Shown: piece by piece, positions 24,194 to 34,908 of the stretch
Numbering within the stretch: position 1 is the stretch's first letter
Layout: every line of letters begins with the position of its first letter
NCBI RefSeq assembly: GCF_000208745.1
Contig: NC_030854.1
Coordinates: 1,333,539-1,397,538, forward strand
DNA length: 64,000 nt
Direction: 5' to 3'
Source of the DNA: Theobroma cacao
Lineage: Eukaryota > Streptophyta > Magnoliopsida > Malvales > Malvaceae
Notes under the pieces: model-generated
What the model was told of the DNA's origin: nothing
Databases searched by the model: none
The model's input: the letters and a program-made list of their open reading frames with translations, nothing else
Translations under genes and position numbers: made by a program

Positions 24194-25534
24194 CTATGAG
24201 CAAAATGGAAAATCACTTCTAAGTTTCTAACTCTAGTTTTGTTTTTCTTGGGGGAAAACTTCTGACTGTAGTTGATGAATGGGAGAAGGTACTACGCTGA
24301 TTACTTTATATAGTGAAATGTAAAAGGGAATTCTTTAGCAAAAGGAAAAGAATGAGAGGTAGACATTGAACGGTCATATTTTCTTCACAAGTTCTGGAAT
24401 TTTGTATGCATTAGGAATTGTTATGATCAAAACAGTTGGACTGACAGAAGGGCTAGAAAGAAAAAAATATCAAACAAGATGCAACAAAAGATATCTTTTT
24501 CAGGGAGGGACAATGGTAAGTATGAAAGTTACAAGACCCACCCTGCAATTTGGAACTCCAAAAACTTATGGCTGTAATAATTCTATTCATTTTCTATTCT
24601 TGTCGGTAGTATTGATTTTCCAACAAAGGACCTTTCATGGTATCAGAAAATTGGTCTCATTTCTAGCCAAGTTACATGTTTACTTGTCAAGAGGAGAAAA
24701 AGAGTGTTAAAATAGCTTGATTATAGCGTTCCTTTTTTGCCCTTTTAGAAATTTTTTTATATCTGACAAGTGCACTGATACATGGTCCAACCAATACCCA
24801 GCAGGGTCTGTGAATCGAATTTGTAAGAGAAAAACTGATGGGAACTTTCGATCTGAAAAAGCTAAAGAGTTCCTGGGCTCGAGAATCTTGATATTCAAAA
24901 TACATAGCCAGAGTAGGAGTGATGATGTGACCTGATCGTAAGCAAGTTAGAGCTGTCAAAGTAACAATTGTCTGAAAACTGATGGAAGAGAGACAGGAAA
25001 ACGAAAACACTCGGGAAGAATAATCATGATATTCGATTTCCATGATCATGCAAGGAGGTGGTGAATGTGTGTTTCCAAGCCATAAAGAAAGAGCACAAAG
25101 GCGAAATTGAAATAAACTTTGAGCAACTCCAAATGATTGTTCATCTATGTTGCTATGAAGCTAACGCAATGCGTGTTTCATGACTTAAAGAAATTTTTTG
25201 TAAAAATTGAACGCCTGAAAGCTAAAAATGGAAAAGAAAAAGCCTGCAGAATCTGACATATCTACTGCTACTGTTTTACCGGTCTCCCTTAAACTGATCT
25301 CTCTTTCAAGAAAAGGAAAAATTGTAAAATAAAATTACAAGTGAAGTGAACTTCACCAAGCTCAACTTTCATGCCTCTTGGAAGAAACCCTAAGAGCAAC
25401 CAAATTCCAGATGGTTCGCAGAGGGTAAGAGAAAACCACTCTTCTTCTTACAAAGAAACCAACAAGAACACATAAAATTAACCTCATTCCAGATGGGACC
25501 CATAAAATTAACCTCTGTCATCTCTTCAGCCTTT
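24194..25534. other. Spacer between the dynein light chain and MIZ1-like genes
   Basis: No coding gene was seen. The dynein light chain promoter and leader exon(s) should be here on the minus strand, because its first coding exon starts at a splice acceptor. The right end should contain the MIZ1-like 3'UTR. A repeated CATAAAATTAACCTC occurs at about 25472-25486 and 25501-25515. Confidence 0.45.
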
Positions 25535-26251
25535 TCACCTTGATCTCATCAAGAACACGCTTAGTTCTTGGCCAGTGCACTCATCCGGGTTCACAAGGTG
25601 AAACGACTCAGAGTCAGCGTCACCAACAACATGCTCATAATTAGCCCTCATGTACATGATCTCCTCCGAACCTGACGACCCGAATCCTGCAGGTATCACC
25701 CCGGCTCCAACTGTTGTAGACTGCATGGTCTTTAACATCAGCAGGTTATGGTGACTGGCTTTTCTTTTTGTAGCAAACCCTATCTTTCGACCATTGCAGT
25801 ACATGGTCCAAAGAGGGACCGAGTGGAGAGGACAGGCGCTGAGTTCGGAATGGTCACACTCTAGGGCAATGCGGACGATGCCACAGCGCATTTCTTGGAC
25901 GAGTTGGTGAGTTGGGATGGGGAGTTCGAGGAGGAGAGAGGGTTTTGTGGAGAGACGGTCGTGTTGGATGCAAAACCAGACGTGGCCTTTGCGTTGGCCG
26001 AAGATGGTGCCTATCACCATGGACCTGGAAGGGCGTGCGGGGGCTAACGTGGTCGTTTCGAGATCGGTTGTGTTGGTGGAGTCTTGGGAGTCTTTGTCTT
26101 GGGCTTGGTTTGTGATGGTGATGGGGTCGTCAAGGTCGTCTCTGAGGGAGGTACTTAGGCGTTTCTTGGTGGGGGTAATGGTGGCAATAGAGTTGGTGGG
26201 GGTGGGGTAGAAACAAGGGATGAGTCGACGGAGGGCGTCGAACTTGGTCAT
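25535..26251 (-). CDS. MIZU-KUSSEI1-like protein (DUF617)
   Basis: Intronless gene of 238 codons. The start is the ATG at 26251 (MTKFDALRRLIPCF); the open frame extends further upstream but without an ATG. Residues 1-75 are a low-complexity, Thr/Asp-rich leader. Residues about 76-236 form the conserved DUF617 domain: MVIGTIFGQRKGHVWFCIQ, then LLLELPIPTHQLVQEM, WTMYCNGRKIGFA, and YMRANYEHVVGDADSESFHL near the end. The founding member MIZ1 is needed for root hydrotropism in Arabidopsis and associates with the ER membrane. Biochemical activity is unknown. In Arabidopsis, a DUF617 gene also neighbours the carrier and NPF5 homologues, as I recall. Confidence 0.93.
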   Translation of the reverse strand: MTKFDALRRLIPCFYPTPTNSIATITPTKKRLSTSLRDDLDDPITITNQAQDKDSQDSTNTTDLETTTLAPARPSRSMVIGTIFGQRKGHVWFCIQHDRLSTKPSLLLELPIPTHQLVQEMRCGIVRIALECDHSELSACPLHSVPLWTMYCNGRKIGFATKRKASHHNLLMLKTMQSTTVGAGVIPAGFGSSGSEEIMYMRANYEHVVGDADSESFHLVNPDECTGQELSVFLMRSR

Positions 26252-26356
26252 TGGGTTTCTTGGAAGAAAGAAGAGATATGAAATCAAGGGCTCAAACAGG
26301 CTCTGTTGGCTTGATGTGGTGCATTGCGGGGAGAGGTTACTTTGCCTATGGAGGTG

Positions 26357-26364
26357 TATATAAA
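26357..26364 (-). promoter_or_regulatory. TATA-box candidate for the MIZ1-like gene
   Basis: Read on the minus strand, the sequence is CTCTTTATATACACC, about 105 bp upstream of the ATG. It is followed by CT-rich DNA suited to a short leader. Confidence 0.4.
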
Positions 26365-26480
26365 GAGAGAGAGAAGGCGGGAAATCGACATAGCCGTTAG
26401 AATTGGAAACTTGCTTTGATGCCAATTTTCAGTTGGCCCTGGCCCTGGCCCGTGGTAAGAAGCTTGACAAGTGCACATGG

Positions 26481-26490
26481 GCCACGTGGC
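26481..26490. promoter_or_regulatory. Perfect palindromic G-box (GCCACGTGGC)
   Basis: A 10-bp perfect palindrome with a CACGTG core lies 230 bp upstream of the MIZ1-like start and about 120 bp upstream of its TATA candidate. That is a normal position for a bZIP/bHLH site, including ABA- or light-responsive G-boxes. Confidence 0.5.
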
Positions 26491-26907
26491 ATAAACGATG
26501 ACTGTTCAGTTGTCAGTTTTTTTTTTTTTGGGGTTATCAGTTAATTCAAACGTTTGATGCAATCGAATTCACGTCACCAAACTGCATAGATTGATTGGTG
26601 ATCATCATGTCATCGTTTTCAAGGTAGAAACAGATAAAAATTCCAGGGAAGAGGAGGAGGGGGTAAAGAACTTAAACAAATGGGACGGTACCAGCAGGGC
26701 GATGAATAGACAATCAAGCCTAGTGAATATCTTGGTAAATGACAACATCAATGGAGATTGCTGATCATGATCCTCATCCTTTTGCTCTCTCTATCCGCAA
26801 TTAGTATATTATTCAGAGAAAGAAACTCGAAACTTGGATCCTCCTTTTCAAAGAATAGTCTGAGTGTGACCATCACTAGACTATATCTGGAACCATCTTT
26901 TTTCTTT
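26491..26907. other. Spacer between the MIZ1-like promoter and the NPF5 gene
   Basis: No gene is visible. A poly-T tract lies at about 26518-26530. The right end probably holds the NPF5 3'UTR. Confidence 0.5.
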
Positions 26908-29189
26908 TTATGCCACATCTAATGTTTTCTCTTCATTGTTCTGTTCACCTTCTGATCCTTTCTTATCAACAACAGCATTGGTCACGAAACGCCTTGCAAA
27001 GAGATTGAAATAAAGGAGATTCAGGGCTCCTATGCCAGCCACGAGGCAATAGAACTTCTCAAGCCTATCCTTGTTAAGGTCATGACCACCTAACCATGGC
27101 GGATTCCCATCCTTGCTAGTTATTCTGTAGACGATGTTGACAAGAATGGAGTTCAAGTAGCTTGCAATAGATAAGCTGACAAAGAAGATTGCTCCAGCAA
27201 CAGTTCTCATGGACTCTGGCAATTGCGTGGTGAGAAATTCCATTAGGGCCACTGCAGCAAATGCTTCGATCAAACCTGATAAGGCAAACTGTGGCAGGAG
27301 GAATAAAATGCTCATAGGTGACTCGAAGGAAACTTGTTTCAAAGCTGCCTTCCGGCGTTGCTTCTCAATAACTGCAGCCAATAAGCAGCACGCAATTGCG
27401 ATCACAATACCGATATTAATCCTCTGTGCCGTTGACAATCGTTTAGCTTTCCCCGTTCTTTTCCGTGTCTGAGGTACCCAAATTTGCTCATAAATGAAGA
27501 CCCATATTGCAAGGGCAATCATTGATGAGAGGCCCATCCAGGCTGGGGGTACCTCGAAACGGGATCCAAGCGTTTTGTTTGTCTGAATCGCTTGAAGAAT
27601 TCCAAGTGTACCCTGCTGGTCCATGGTTATGAAACAACCGATTCCTGCTACCCAAACAGGCAGTATTCCAAGCAACATCTTTAGATTTTCCACTTGTTCA
27701 ACACTGCATAATCTCCAATCATTCTTGGGCCTGCCTTGGTCATCCAACTCATTTGAATCAGCAATTATAGCAGCCTTGTCAAGGCAACTTAACCTTTTGG
27801 TGCGTGAGAGTTTTGATCCTGATTTCTGGAGGTCAGGATCATAAAAGGAGTGTCCTGAAGGAGTTAAACTATGCTTTCTAATGGCTGCTGTGATCACTTT
27901 AGCCATGTCAACAAAAACACTGCCTTGTGGCTTCATTATTATGTAGGCGTGGTGTCCGGTTACAAAAATGATAATCGAAAGGAAAAGGCAGCTGGTTGGA
28001 ATGGCATAACCAATAACCCAACTGATATTGGTCTGAATGTAGACAACAGCAGTTAGAGCTACCACGAGGGCCAACGTGAACGAGAAGTACCACCAATTGA
28101 AGAAGCTCTCTAGCTGTGCTCTTCCCTTCTTTGTTGTGGTGTCAAACTGATCAGCCCCAAAGGCGATGTTGCAGGGTCTAATGCCTCCAGCACCAATGGC
28201 CATAAATGCAAGACCAGCAAAAAGGACACCCATCTGCCAGAACCGAGGGTCTATGCAATTCCTTTCGTCTATGCAGGTTGGAGGTCTTAATTTAGGCACA
28301 CCAGCAGTAAGGGTCATGGTCGCCATTCCCTGATTGACCAGGACTTTCAGAACAAAATATGCAGTATATATGCAAAATTACAATCATAGTTCATGCAAGT
28401 GACATTATTGGAGAAGAATTCTTTCATTTCTGTTTCAGCATTTCAAAAATGAAATCTCTGGATGCACACTAAAAGCAAATACCAGGATCCAACATGACAG
28501 AAAACGTTTATTTGAATCTTTCATGTTGGATATCCATGTTCATAAACTGGACTTGGAAGGAATAATATAACACATTGTATTGAACATCAAAGGTCCAATT
28601 TGTTAAACATTCCAAGATCTCTCATTCTCCTATATCCCTCCGAGTTTTCTATATCTATATCGTGGATTTAGGGAAAAACATATTGAATTTACCAGTAACG
28701 AGGAGATTGAACCAAAGAGGAGAGTGCGGTAGCGTCCCAGAAATGTATCAGAAACCAAAGCACCAGCTATTGCTGTGATGTTGGAGCAACCAGACCAAAT
28801 ATTAATCACGTTAACCACAGCTATCCCATCCATGTTGTATTTGGTCCGCAAATAAACAGTCATGTTCGCAACCAAACTCATGGAAGCAAGTTTCTCGAAA
28901 GTCTCGTTTCCTTTTCAAAGGAAAAAGAAAAACCATAAACATGATCAGGAAAACATGCACATATCCATTTCAATTCATCTGAAATCACTGAAAGACAAAA
29001 CAGGAAACGGGCATTAAAGATTGAATACAATGTAATTGCTAGTTTTGCAAATGAATTACCAAGAATGTATTTGACGGCTCTCCATCCTCCAGGCTCCTTC
29101 CTTAACGAAGGTGATGGAAGTGGAGGGGATTGTGAGTTTTGTTCGACTAAGGAAGAGTTGGAACCATCTCCCATGTCTTTCTCTGTCAT
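26908..29189 (-). CDS. NRT1/PTR family (NPF5-type) membrane transporter
   Basis: This is a proton-coupled transporter of the POT/NPF group in the major facilitator superfamily. NPF substrates include nitrate, peptides and hormones, and cannot be told from sequence. Three exons on the minus strand join in frame: 29189-29060, 28910-28693 and 28329-26908, giving 589 aa, a normal NPF length. The first membrane helix begins GNETFEKLASMSLVANMTVYL-like, carrying the ExxE[K/R] proton-coupling motif (E46, E49, K50). Later landmarks are DTFLGRYRT, FMAIGAGGIRPC, GADQFD, FFNWWYFS, and a long loop before WVAGIGCFITMDQQGT. The C-terminal half has EAFAAVALMEFL and PESMRTVAGAIFF. Closest to NPF5.6/NPF5.7 by my reading and by gene neighbourhood. 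Confidence 0.93.
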
Positions 29190-30119
29190 GTTCTTCCCTT
29201 CCCTTTCGCTTTTCTTTTTCCTCTTGCCTCCTTCCCTGCTGCGAAAACAGAGGAATATATATCGTACATAAGTTCACGAGTTTGGTGCTAAAAAAATGTC
29301 TGTTGTTCAGCAGTTAAGTCATTTTTCTATTTTTATCGAAATCAAGAAAGGTTATACTATACTAACTGATTAAATACTTTGCCATGCAAACTTCACTTGA
29401 CGTGGAAACATGTGAATTTGGGACCGAGTTTTGGACGAAAATAGCTCTTGGTATGCTTTATTTTTATCCTATTTTACTGTTCTTTCGTTGCGGGTATCTT
29501 GGTTTTCATTTTTAGTTGTTATTATGGTTATTGTCACCAAATATTGTTAAAAACTCAAAAGAAGCTGCTCAAGGAAAATAGTTTTTGTGTTAAGCCTGTT
29601 AATTTGTTTTCACCAGAAAAAAGGAAAGCTGTTAAAAGAGCATGAACCCCCCCAAGGTAGCCAGGACCTGGGATTGGACCCTGTGCCTGCAGATCAACCT
29701 CTCCCTTAAAAGGGTGCAGTAGATTGTTTGTTTTTTCAAAGTTACAGTTGCCCTGACTCCCAGAATCAGGACAACAAGAATATATCTTCACATTAGCTAG
29801 AATATTTGCTTACTTTGCTGCAAAGAAGAACTTGTGAGTTTTAACATTCTTGAAAAGCTTTACTTCCCAATTAATGATCAAGGTTTCATACATCTTCTAT
29901 GAGGACCGATACAAAAAAGGCGATAGCGTTCTGCCTGCATCTATGCTTTTCAACCTCACAAGCAGCAATTTGGCTTAAATCAAAAGATTCTTGGCTACCA
30001 CATCGATGTTTAACATCCAAATTCAAAGTTGTTGAAATTTGTAACTCTACGCCAAATAGATTGGTTAGGAAAGGCTATTTCTAACCAAAATGTATGGGTA
30101 AAGATGTGCGGTTATTAGC
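29190..30119. other. NPF5 promoter region and LCD1 3' flank
   Basis: No gene seen. The minus-strand sequence GGTCCAATCCCAGG (29667-29680) resembles a pol III B box and may belong to a SINE fragment. The right end probably includes the LCD1 3'UTR. Confidence 0.4.
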
Positions 30120-33100
30120 TTATTGCACTCCACTCCATCTAGCCCAGTCCACAAACTGCATCCCACCATATATGTTGTTGGCAAATCGCACACCAACGGT
30201 GAAAGCCATAGCAACAGGTGGAACCTGCTTGGCCAAAGGTGATGCCTCCACCAACCGTTCCAATCCATTAATGATCTGATATCGAGTATTGGAAGAAACT
30301 GCAAGAAAAACACCTGCCAGTTGGGAAGGAAATACATCCAATTAGTATATGCAGATCAGAAGCAGGATGATCTGAACTTGTGGAAATCTCAATGCTGACC
30401 AATAAAGACTCTACAGGTCAATTCAATTAATTTAGACAGATCGTATGAACTAAGGGCACAATTAACTGACAAACCACAATTATGAAAACAGTGGACAGAA
30501 CTTCATATCAGGTCATTAACAACATAATTTTTCAGATCATATTATCGCAATGGTTCCATGGATTATTAGAATCGTTATTCAAGGAATGAAGGCATACATA
30601 CCCCACAAAGCTGCACTCTTCACAAGAGGTGGAACAGGTATGTCCTCTTCTGACTTCTTCATGCTCCTGAGGGAAGGAAAGGGATATGGTAAGGAATGAG
30701 AAACTTCAAGAAAATGGATGTATGCTTAAAAACTACTGGTTGCTTTACAATAGCAGCCTGATTTTTCCATAAAATGAATCAATCTCAGATAAAATTTTAT
30801 CCAAAGCACATATTAGAAGAGGTGGTTTGAAGTAACATCAGAACAACTGCAACTTGTGTAATGGGAAAACATCATTTTCCCATGCAGTCTAAATCTCATA
30901 TACAGCATATTTAGACATCCATTTAAATCCTTTAGATCTCTGTAAGAAAAGTAGCAAAAGGTTGTTTCTGCATTCAATCATTTCATGAACCAGACACTGT
31001 CCATCAAAAGATACTCGGTTTTCAGCTGAAGCTTAAATAACCCTGTCTCAATTCCCTCAACCCCACAAAACAAAGAGATCCATAGCACATGGTAGATTTG
31101 AGCTTGTGGAAAAGTAAAATCCATGCTCCATTTTCCTCAATTGACAGAATAAAATTATGACTAGTTCCAAGTAAACTAGACAAAAGTTACATGGATGGTG
31201 CACCGGGAGTCAATATGATGCATCATCATTCAAAGCAGGAAGAAGGGGCAACATTTGTTTTTCTTGTAACCCTCAAAACATACGATTGAAATTTTAAAAA
31301 GGACAAAAAAAAAAAAAAAACAAAAGGCTGAATGATTGAAGTATATGATAAAGATCTTAAAAACAACTTATATTTCAGAGAAAATGAACTCCAAAAAAGC
31401 ATAAGTGAACTGGAATTAAGCATGTGATAGAAATATAGTATGCATTTACCTCTTGGCAGTCATGATCAAATTTGCAATTCCTTGGCCTATAATACCACAT
31501 GCAAATCCAACTGCTCCATACAGGACTCCCTGAAAAAATTTTGATCATTAACATCAATCCACCCAAGATGACACTATAATACTATATTACAGTCGTCATA
31601 AATTAAAGTTTTACCTTATAAAAGTATGTACCAATTCTCTGTTTTACCGTAAATCTACAACCTGGCCTTTCGGCTTCGAACACACTGTATGAGATGATAA
31701 ATAAAGAGACTCAATAAAGAAATTTTTTATACCTTCAAAGATGCAGATGACATAACACAAGATGCATTAAGAAGCAAACTAAGCACATTATGAAGCATCC
31801 ATATCAAGTAATTGTTTGTTGCATCTTATGATAACCTGCTAGGGAGAGCTCCATAAGCACGTTGCATGCGCCCAAGGAACCCTGTCGATGTGGATGGTTG
31901 CCCAATTCGAGCATATGGTGCCAACATACCAACTAAAGCAATGTTCACCACCACTCCAACCAAAAGATCAGCAACATACAACTCAAATTCTGCCCAAAAG
32001 TCCTTGCCTCTCTTTTGAACTTCCGCAAGGGTAGCACAACAAGAATCAATGACTATCTGCATTATGATAAAAGCAATGATGGTTACCCTTTTACAAGAAA
32101 ATTAGCAATGCAAACACCACATTGAAGGCGCTTTCCCTCCGACATTATGCAATATAAGACAAACAGACCTTTTATAATATCTAAGCTTTGGCTTCCTCTC
32201 TAGCACATAACAATCTTATAGACTATTTCTTCAAGTTTCAGCTTTCAAATTATAGATTAACTCATCCAATTCATTATAAAATGGAGCCCAGAGTTGTTAA
32301 TTTTCACACATCCATGACAGTTTTATACGAAGGTCATCCTATAGTTAATGACCCTTTATTCAGTATAATTGTATTTTCCCATGTAAGCACACATACAACT
32401 TGCATAAATATTGCAATTAAAAGACAAGATGAACGTTAAACAAACCTCTGTTCCAATTTTAAAAAGAAAAGATGGGTCAGCCAACATCCGGTTCCGAAGC
32501 ATTCCCCATGACCTCATTGCAAATCCTAGAGGCCAGCTTGACCCCTACGTAACAGCAACATAAAAAATACTCCAGTGAAAAAACCATTCAAACTTTAATA
32601 CAAAAAATTGAACCTTTCGCTATCAGTCACCCAACTATCTCTTCTAACACGTATTAACTTGCTTTTATATTTGTTTCACCATGCAGAATCAATAGAATCT
32701 TATATGTCTACCAAATCAGCAAACGCATACTAACATTACCTGCAAATCCAAATATCTAAGGAGAAGCAATTTACGAATCCCAACACTTTTTGCTGCCTCC
32801 ATCATATCTGCAGGAAGAGTAGCCCCTCTAGCCTCTGTCTCCTTCAGAACTTCCTCAAATTTCATAATTGGTCCAAACTCCTCCTCTTCAGGATCACCCT
32901 TTTCTCCGTCATCGCCATCGCCACCTCCACCACCTCCTCTGCCACCGCCATTATTAAATTTCCCATTTCCACCATTTCCATCAAAAAAACCCCCACCATT
33001 TCCTTCATCTATCTTCGCTTCCTCGTTACCACTCCCCAAAATCCTAACTTCTTCTTTTCTAATATTATTCCCACTACTTTCCTTAGTTACTATAGTCGTT

Positions 33101-33291
33101 GCCGCACCAGATTGAGGCCCTGCCTCTGGCGGTTGAGACAAGCTTAAAATCACTAACCTTTGTTTCTTCTTCACCGGAAAAAGGAATCTTTTACTACTAC
33201 TCTTCACGAAGCTCAAATCTTGACCCCATAACTTACTTAAAAATACATCGTTCTTAACACTAACCAAATGCAACAACCCAAAACCCGACAT
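30120..33291 (-). CDS. LCD1: RETICULATA/LCD1-type chloroplast protein (DUF3411)
   Basis: This is a plastid envelope protein family. Loss of Arabidopsis RETICULATA/LCD1 gives pale, reticulate leaves with fewer mesophyll cells. Seven exons on the minus strand join in frame: 33291-32740, 32544-32446, 32056-31836, 31684-31615, 31529-31450, 30666-30602 and 30313-30120, giving 426 aa. The start is the ATG at 33291; the upstream open frame lacks an ATG. Residues 1-55 look like a transit peptide (Ser/Lys-rich, few acids). Residues about 100-150 are Gly/Asn- and Glu-rich linker. The DUF3411 domain begins near EFGPIMKFEEVLKETEARG and contains hydrophobic segments (VADLLVGVVVNIALVGMLAP; GAVGFACGIIGQGIANLIM; VAMAFTVGVRFANNIYGG). 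A 96-bp leader intron is likely (separate entry). Confidence 0.94.
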
Positions 33292-33333
33292 TATTTTGTG
33301 TCGACAAATTGAGGAAACAGCAAAAGCTGTGAC

Positions 33334-33429
33334 CTGATCAAAATACCAAACACAACTTAGCTTCGAATCAAAAACAAAAAAGAATCCATTGAACAAAAGG
33401 AAAGTCAGCAGAATTTACAAAGAACAAAC
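33334..33429 (-). other. Probable 5'UTR intron of LCD1
   Basis: On the minus strand, CAAAG|GTTTGT (donor at 33429/33428) and TTTTGATCAG|GTCACA (acceptor at 33334) bound a 96-bp T-rich stretch, 43 bp upstream of the ATG. Splicing it out joins the CT-repeat leader to the start codon. This is inferred from splice motifs only. Confidence 0.5.
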
Positions 33430-33436
33430 CTTTGTT

Positions 33437-33438
<2 letters not shown>

Positions 33439-33468
<30 letters not shown>
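33439..33468. repeat. (GA)n/(CT)n microsatellite in the LCD1 leader
   Basis: About 15 GA units, which read as CT repeats in the LCD1 transcript. Such tracts are typical of plant leaders and are bound by BPC/GAGA factors. Confidence 0.9.
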
Positions 33469-33472
<4 letters not shown>

Positions 33473-33674
33473 GCTTGTTTGGTGGCTTGTAAAATGAATG
33501 CTTGAAGTGTCAAAAGTGGAGGCGGAGACGCGACGGCGTGCAATTTGAGTGGTGGGATTTTATAGTGGGAGAGACGTTAGACTCCGCAAACTTTTTCCTT
33601 TTCCCAGCCCGTGTTGTCGACGAGCTACTGGCTACTGAATAATGCCTACTGGCGCTAATTCTTCTGAGGATTTG

Positions 33675-33747
33675 CACGTGCGGTTGGATGTTCAGACACG
33701 TTTGTGTGACATTGTAGCTCTAGGGTTTTGGTGTCACTTACCACGTG
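33675..33747. promoter_or_regulatory. Two G-box cores upstream of LCD1
   Basis: CACGTG occurs at 33675-33680 (GCACGTGC) and at 33742-33747 (CCACGTGTGG), about 200-270 bp upstream of the probable LCD1 leader. Paired G-boxes are common in light-regulated genes for chloroplast proteins. Confidence 0.4.
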
Positions 33748-34908
33748 TGGGAGTCCAGCTTCAAAATGCTCAAGCTCTCCTCATTTGTCATATACAAGAA
33801 ACAATTCATAATTAAATAAAGTTTAAAGATTGAATTTGATCCTTTTACTAGTTTTAATCTAATTAACCACCATTTTTATGAATTTAAAAATAATTAATAT
33901 TGATACTGTATCGAATATTTAATTTATTAATTAATACATAATTCACTTATTTAAAAAATAAATTTGAATCTTTATTATTAATTAAAAAATATTATTTTAA
34001 CAATTAAAGAATTATAAAATTGAGGTAACTGAGAGAGCAAATTCAACTTCAAACTTCAACACAGTCAATTAATCATGACTCACGTAAGAGCTTAGGGCAT
34101 CGATGCTTTGTTTCAATTTGCATTTTTCAAGTTGCAAGTTGAGCTTTTGGCGTTTTCGATCATGTGCACTGGAAGAATTCTTTTGCTTGTTTATTATTCC
34201 CATCATTATTGATGTTCCTTTGTTCTTTTCTAATCAACAACTTTTTCTTCTTTTCCGGATTTTGACCAGACCTCAATCCGGAGCTCCTCTTCCTGGGAAT
34301 GTGGGAAATGGTTCCATACTTCCAAGTTTTGAACATCTGGTCAGCCTGCTGAAAAGGGCTTTTGGGTTCCATTCAGATATCAACCTTGTGCCTGACATTG
34401 AAAGCGTACGAACTGGTTTGTACCATGTCTGATATTCCACTAGGACCAGGGGACAAATACTAAATCTGTGTCTGTTAAAGATTCATTGTTGGAGTATCTA
34501 TCAGTATCGAGGCTGTTCTTTGCTGGTTGGAGAGTAATCTACTGCTGATATGAGCCGGTCAGATACTCAGAAGTTGTTCTACCTATGATTTGCCAATATA
34601 GTTACAAAGAAATCTTTCATTATAAGAAAGTAAATGAAATTGTCTGCTAATGTATATGGGTGATCAATCATCAAACCAACTTTCTATGGATAAACAGTAA
34701 TAGTTTCTGGCTATGAAGAAATCAGTCTTTTGGACCAAATATGGCATGCTTTCTCTGATGTATTGGTTATGTTCGTAAAATTTGAAGTTACAGCAATTGA
34801 TCAAATTTTCTTCTTCAAAGCAGTATAAATCCTAAGTCTAAACCTTTAGACGTTGGAATTCAATCATTGTACAAAAAAGAAAAAAAAATGTTCGGATTTC
34901 AAACGTGA
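33748..34908. other. Spacer between the LCD1 promoter and kinase copy A
   Basis: AT-rich. A 109-codon plus-strand ORF (34103-34432) has no recognised domain and I do not call it. The last few hundred bases are likely the 3'UTR of the kinase at 34909. Confidence 0.45.

Noticed and set aside
34103..34432. 109-codon plus-strand ORF between LCD1 and kinase A
   Set aside because: No known motif; AT-rich first half and no clear promoter or splice structure. Probably chance.
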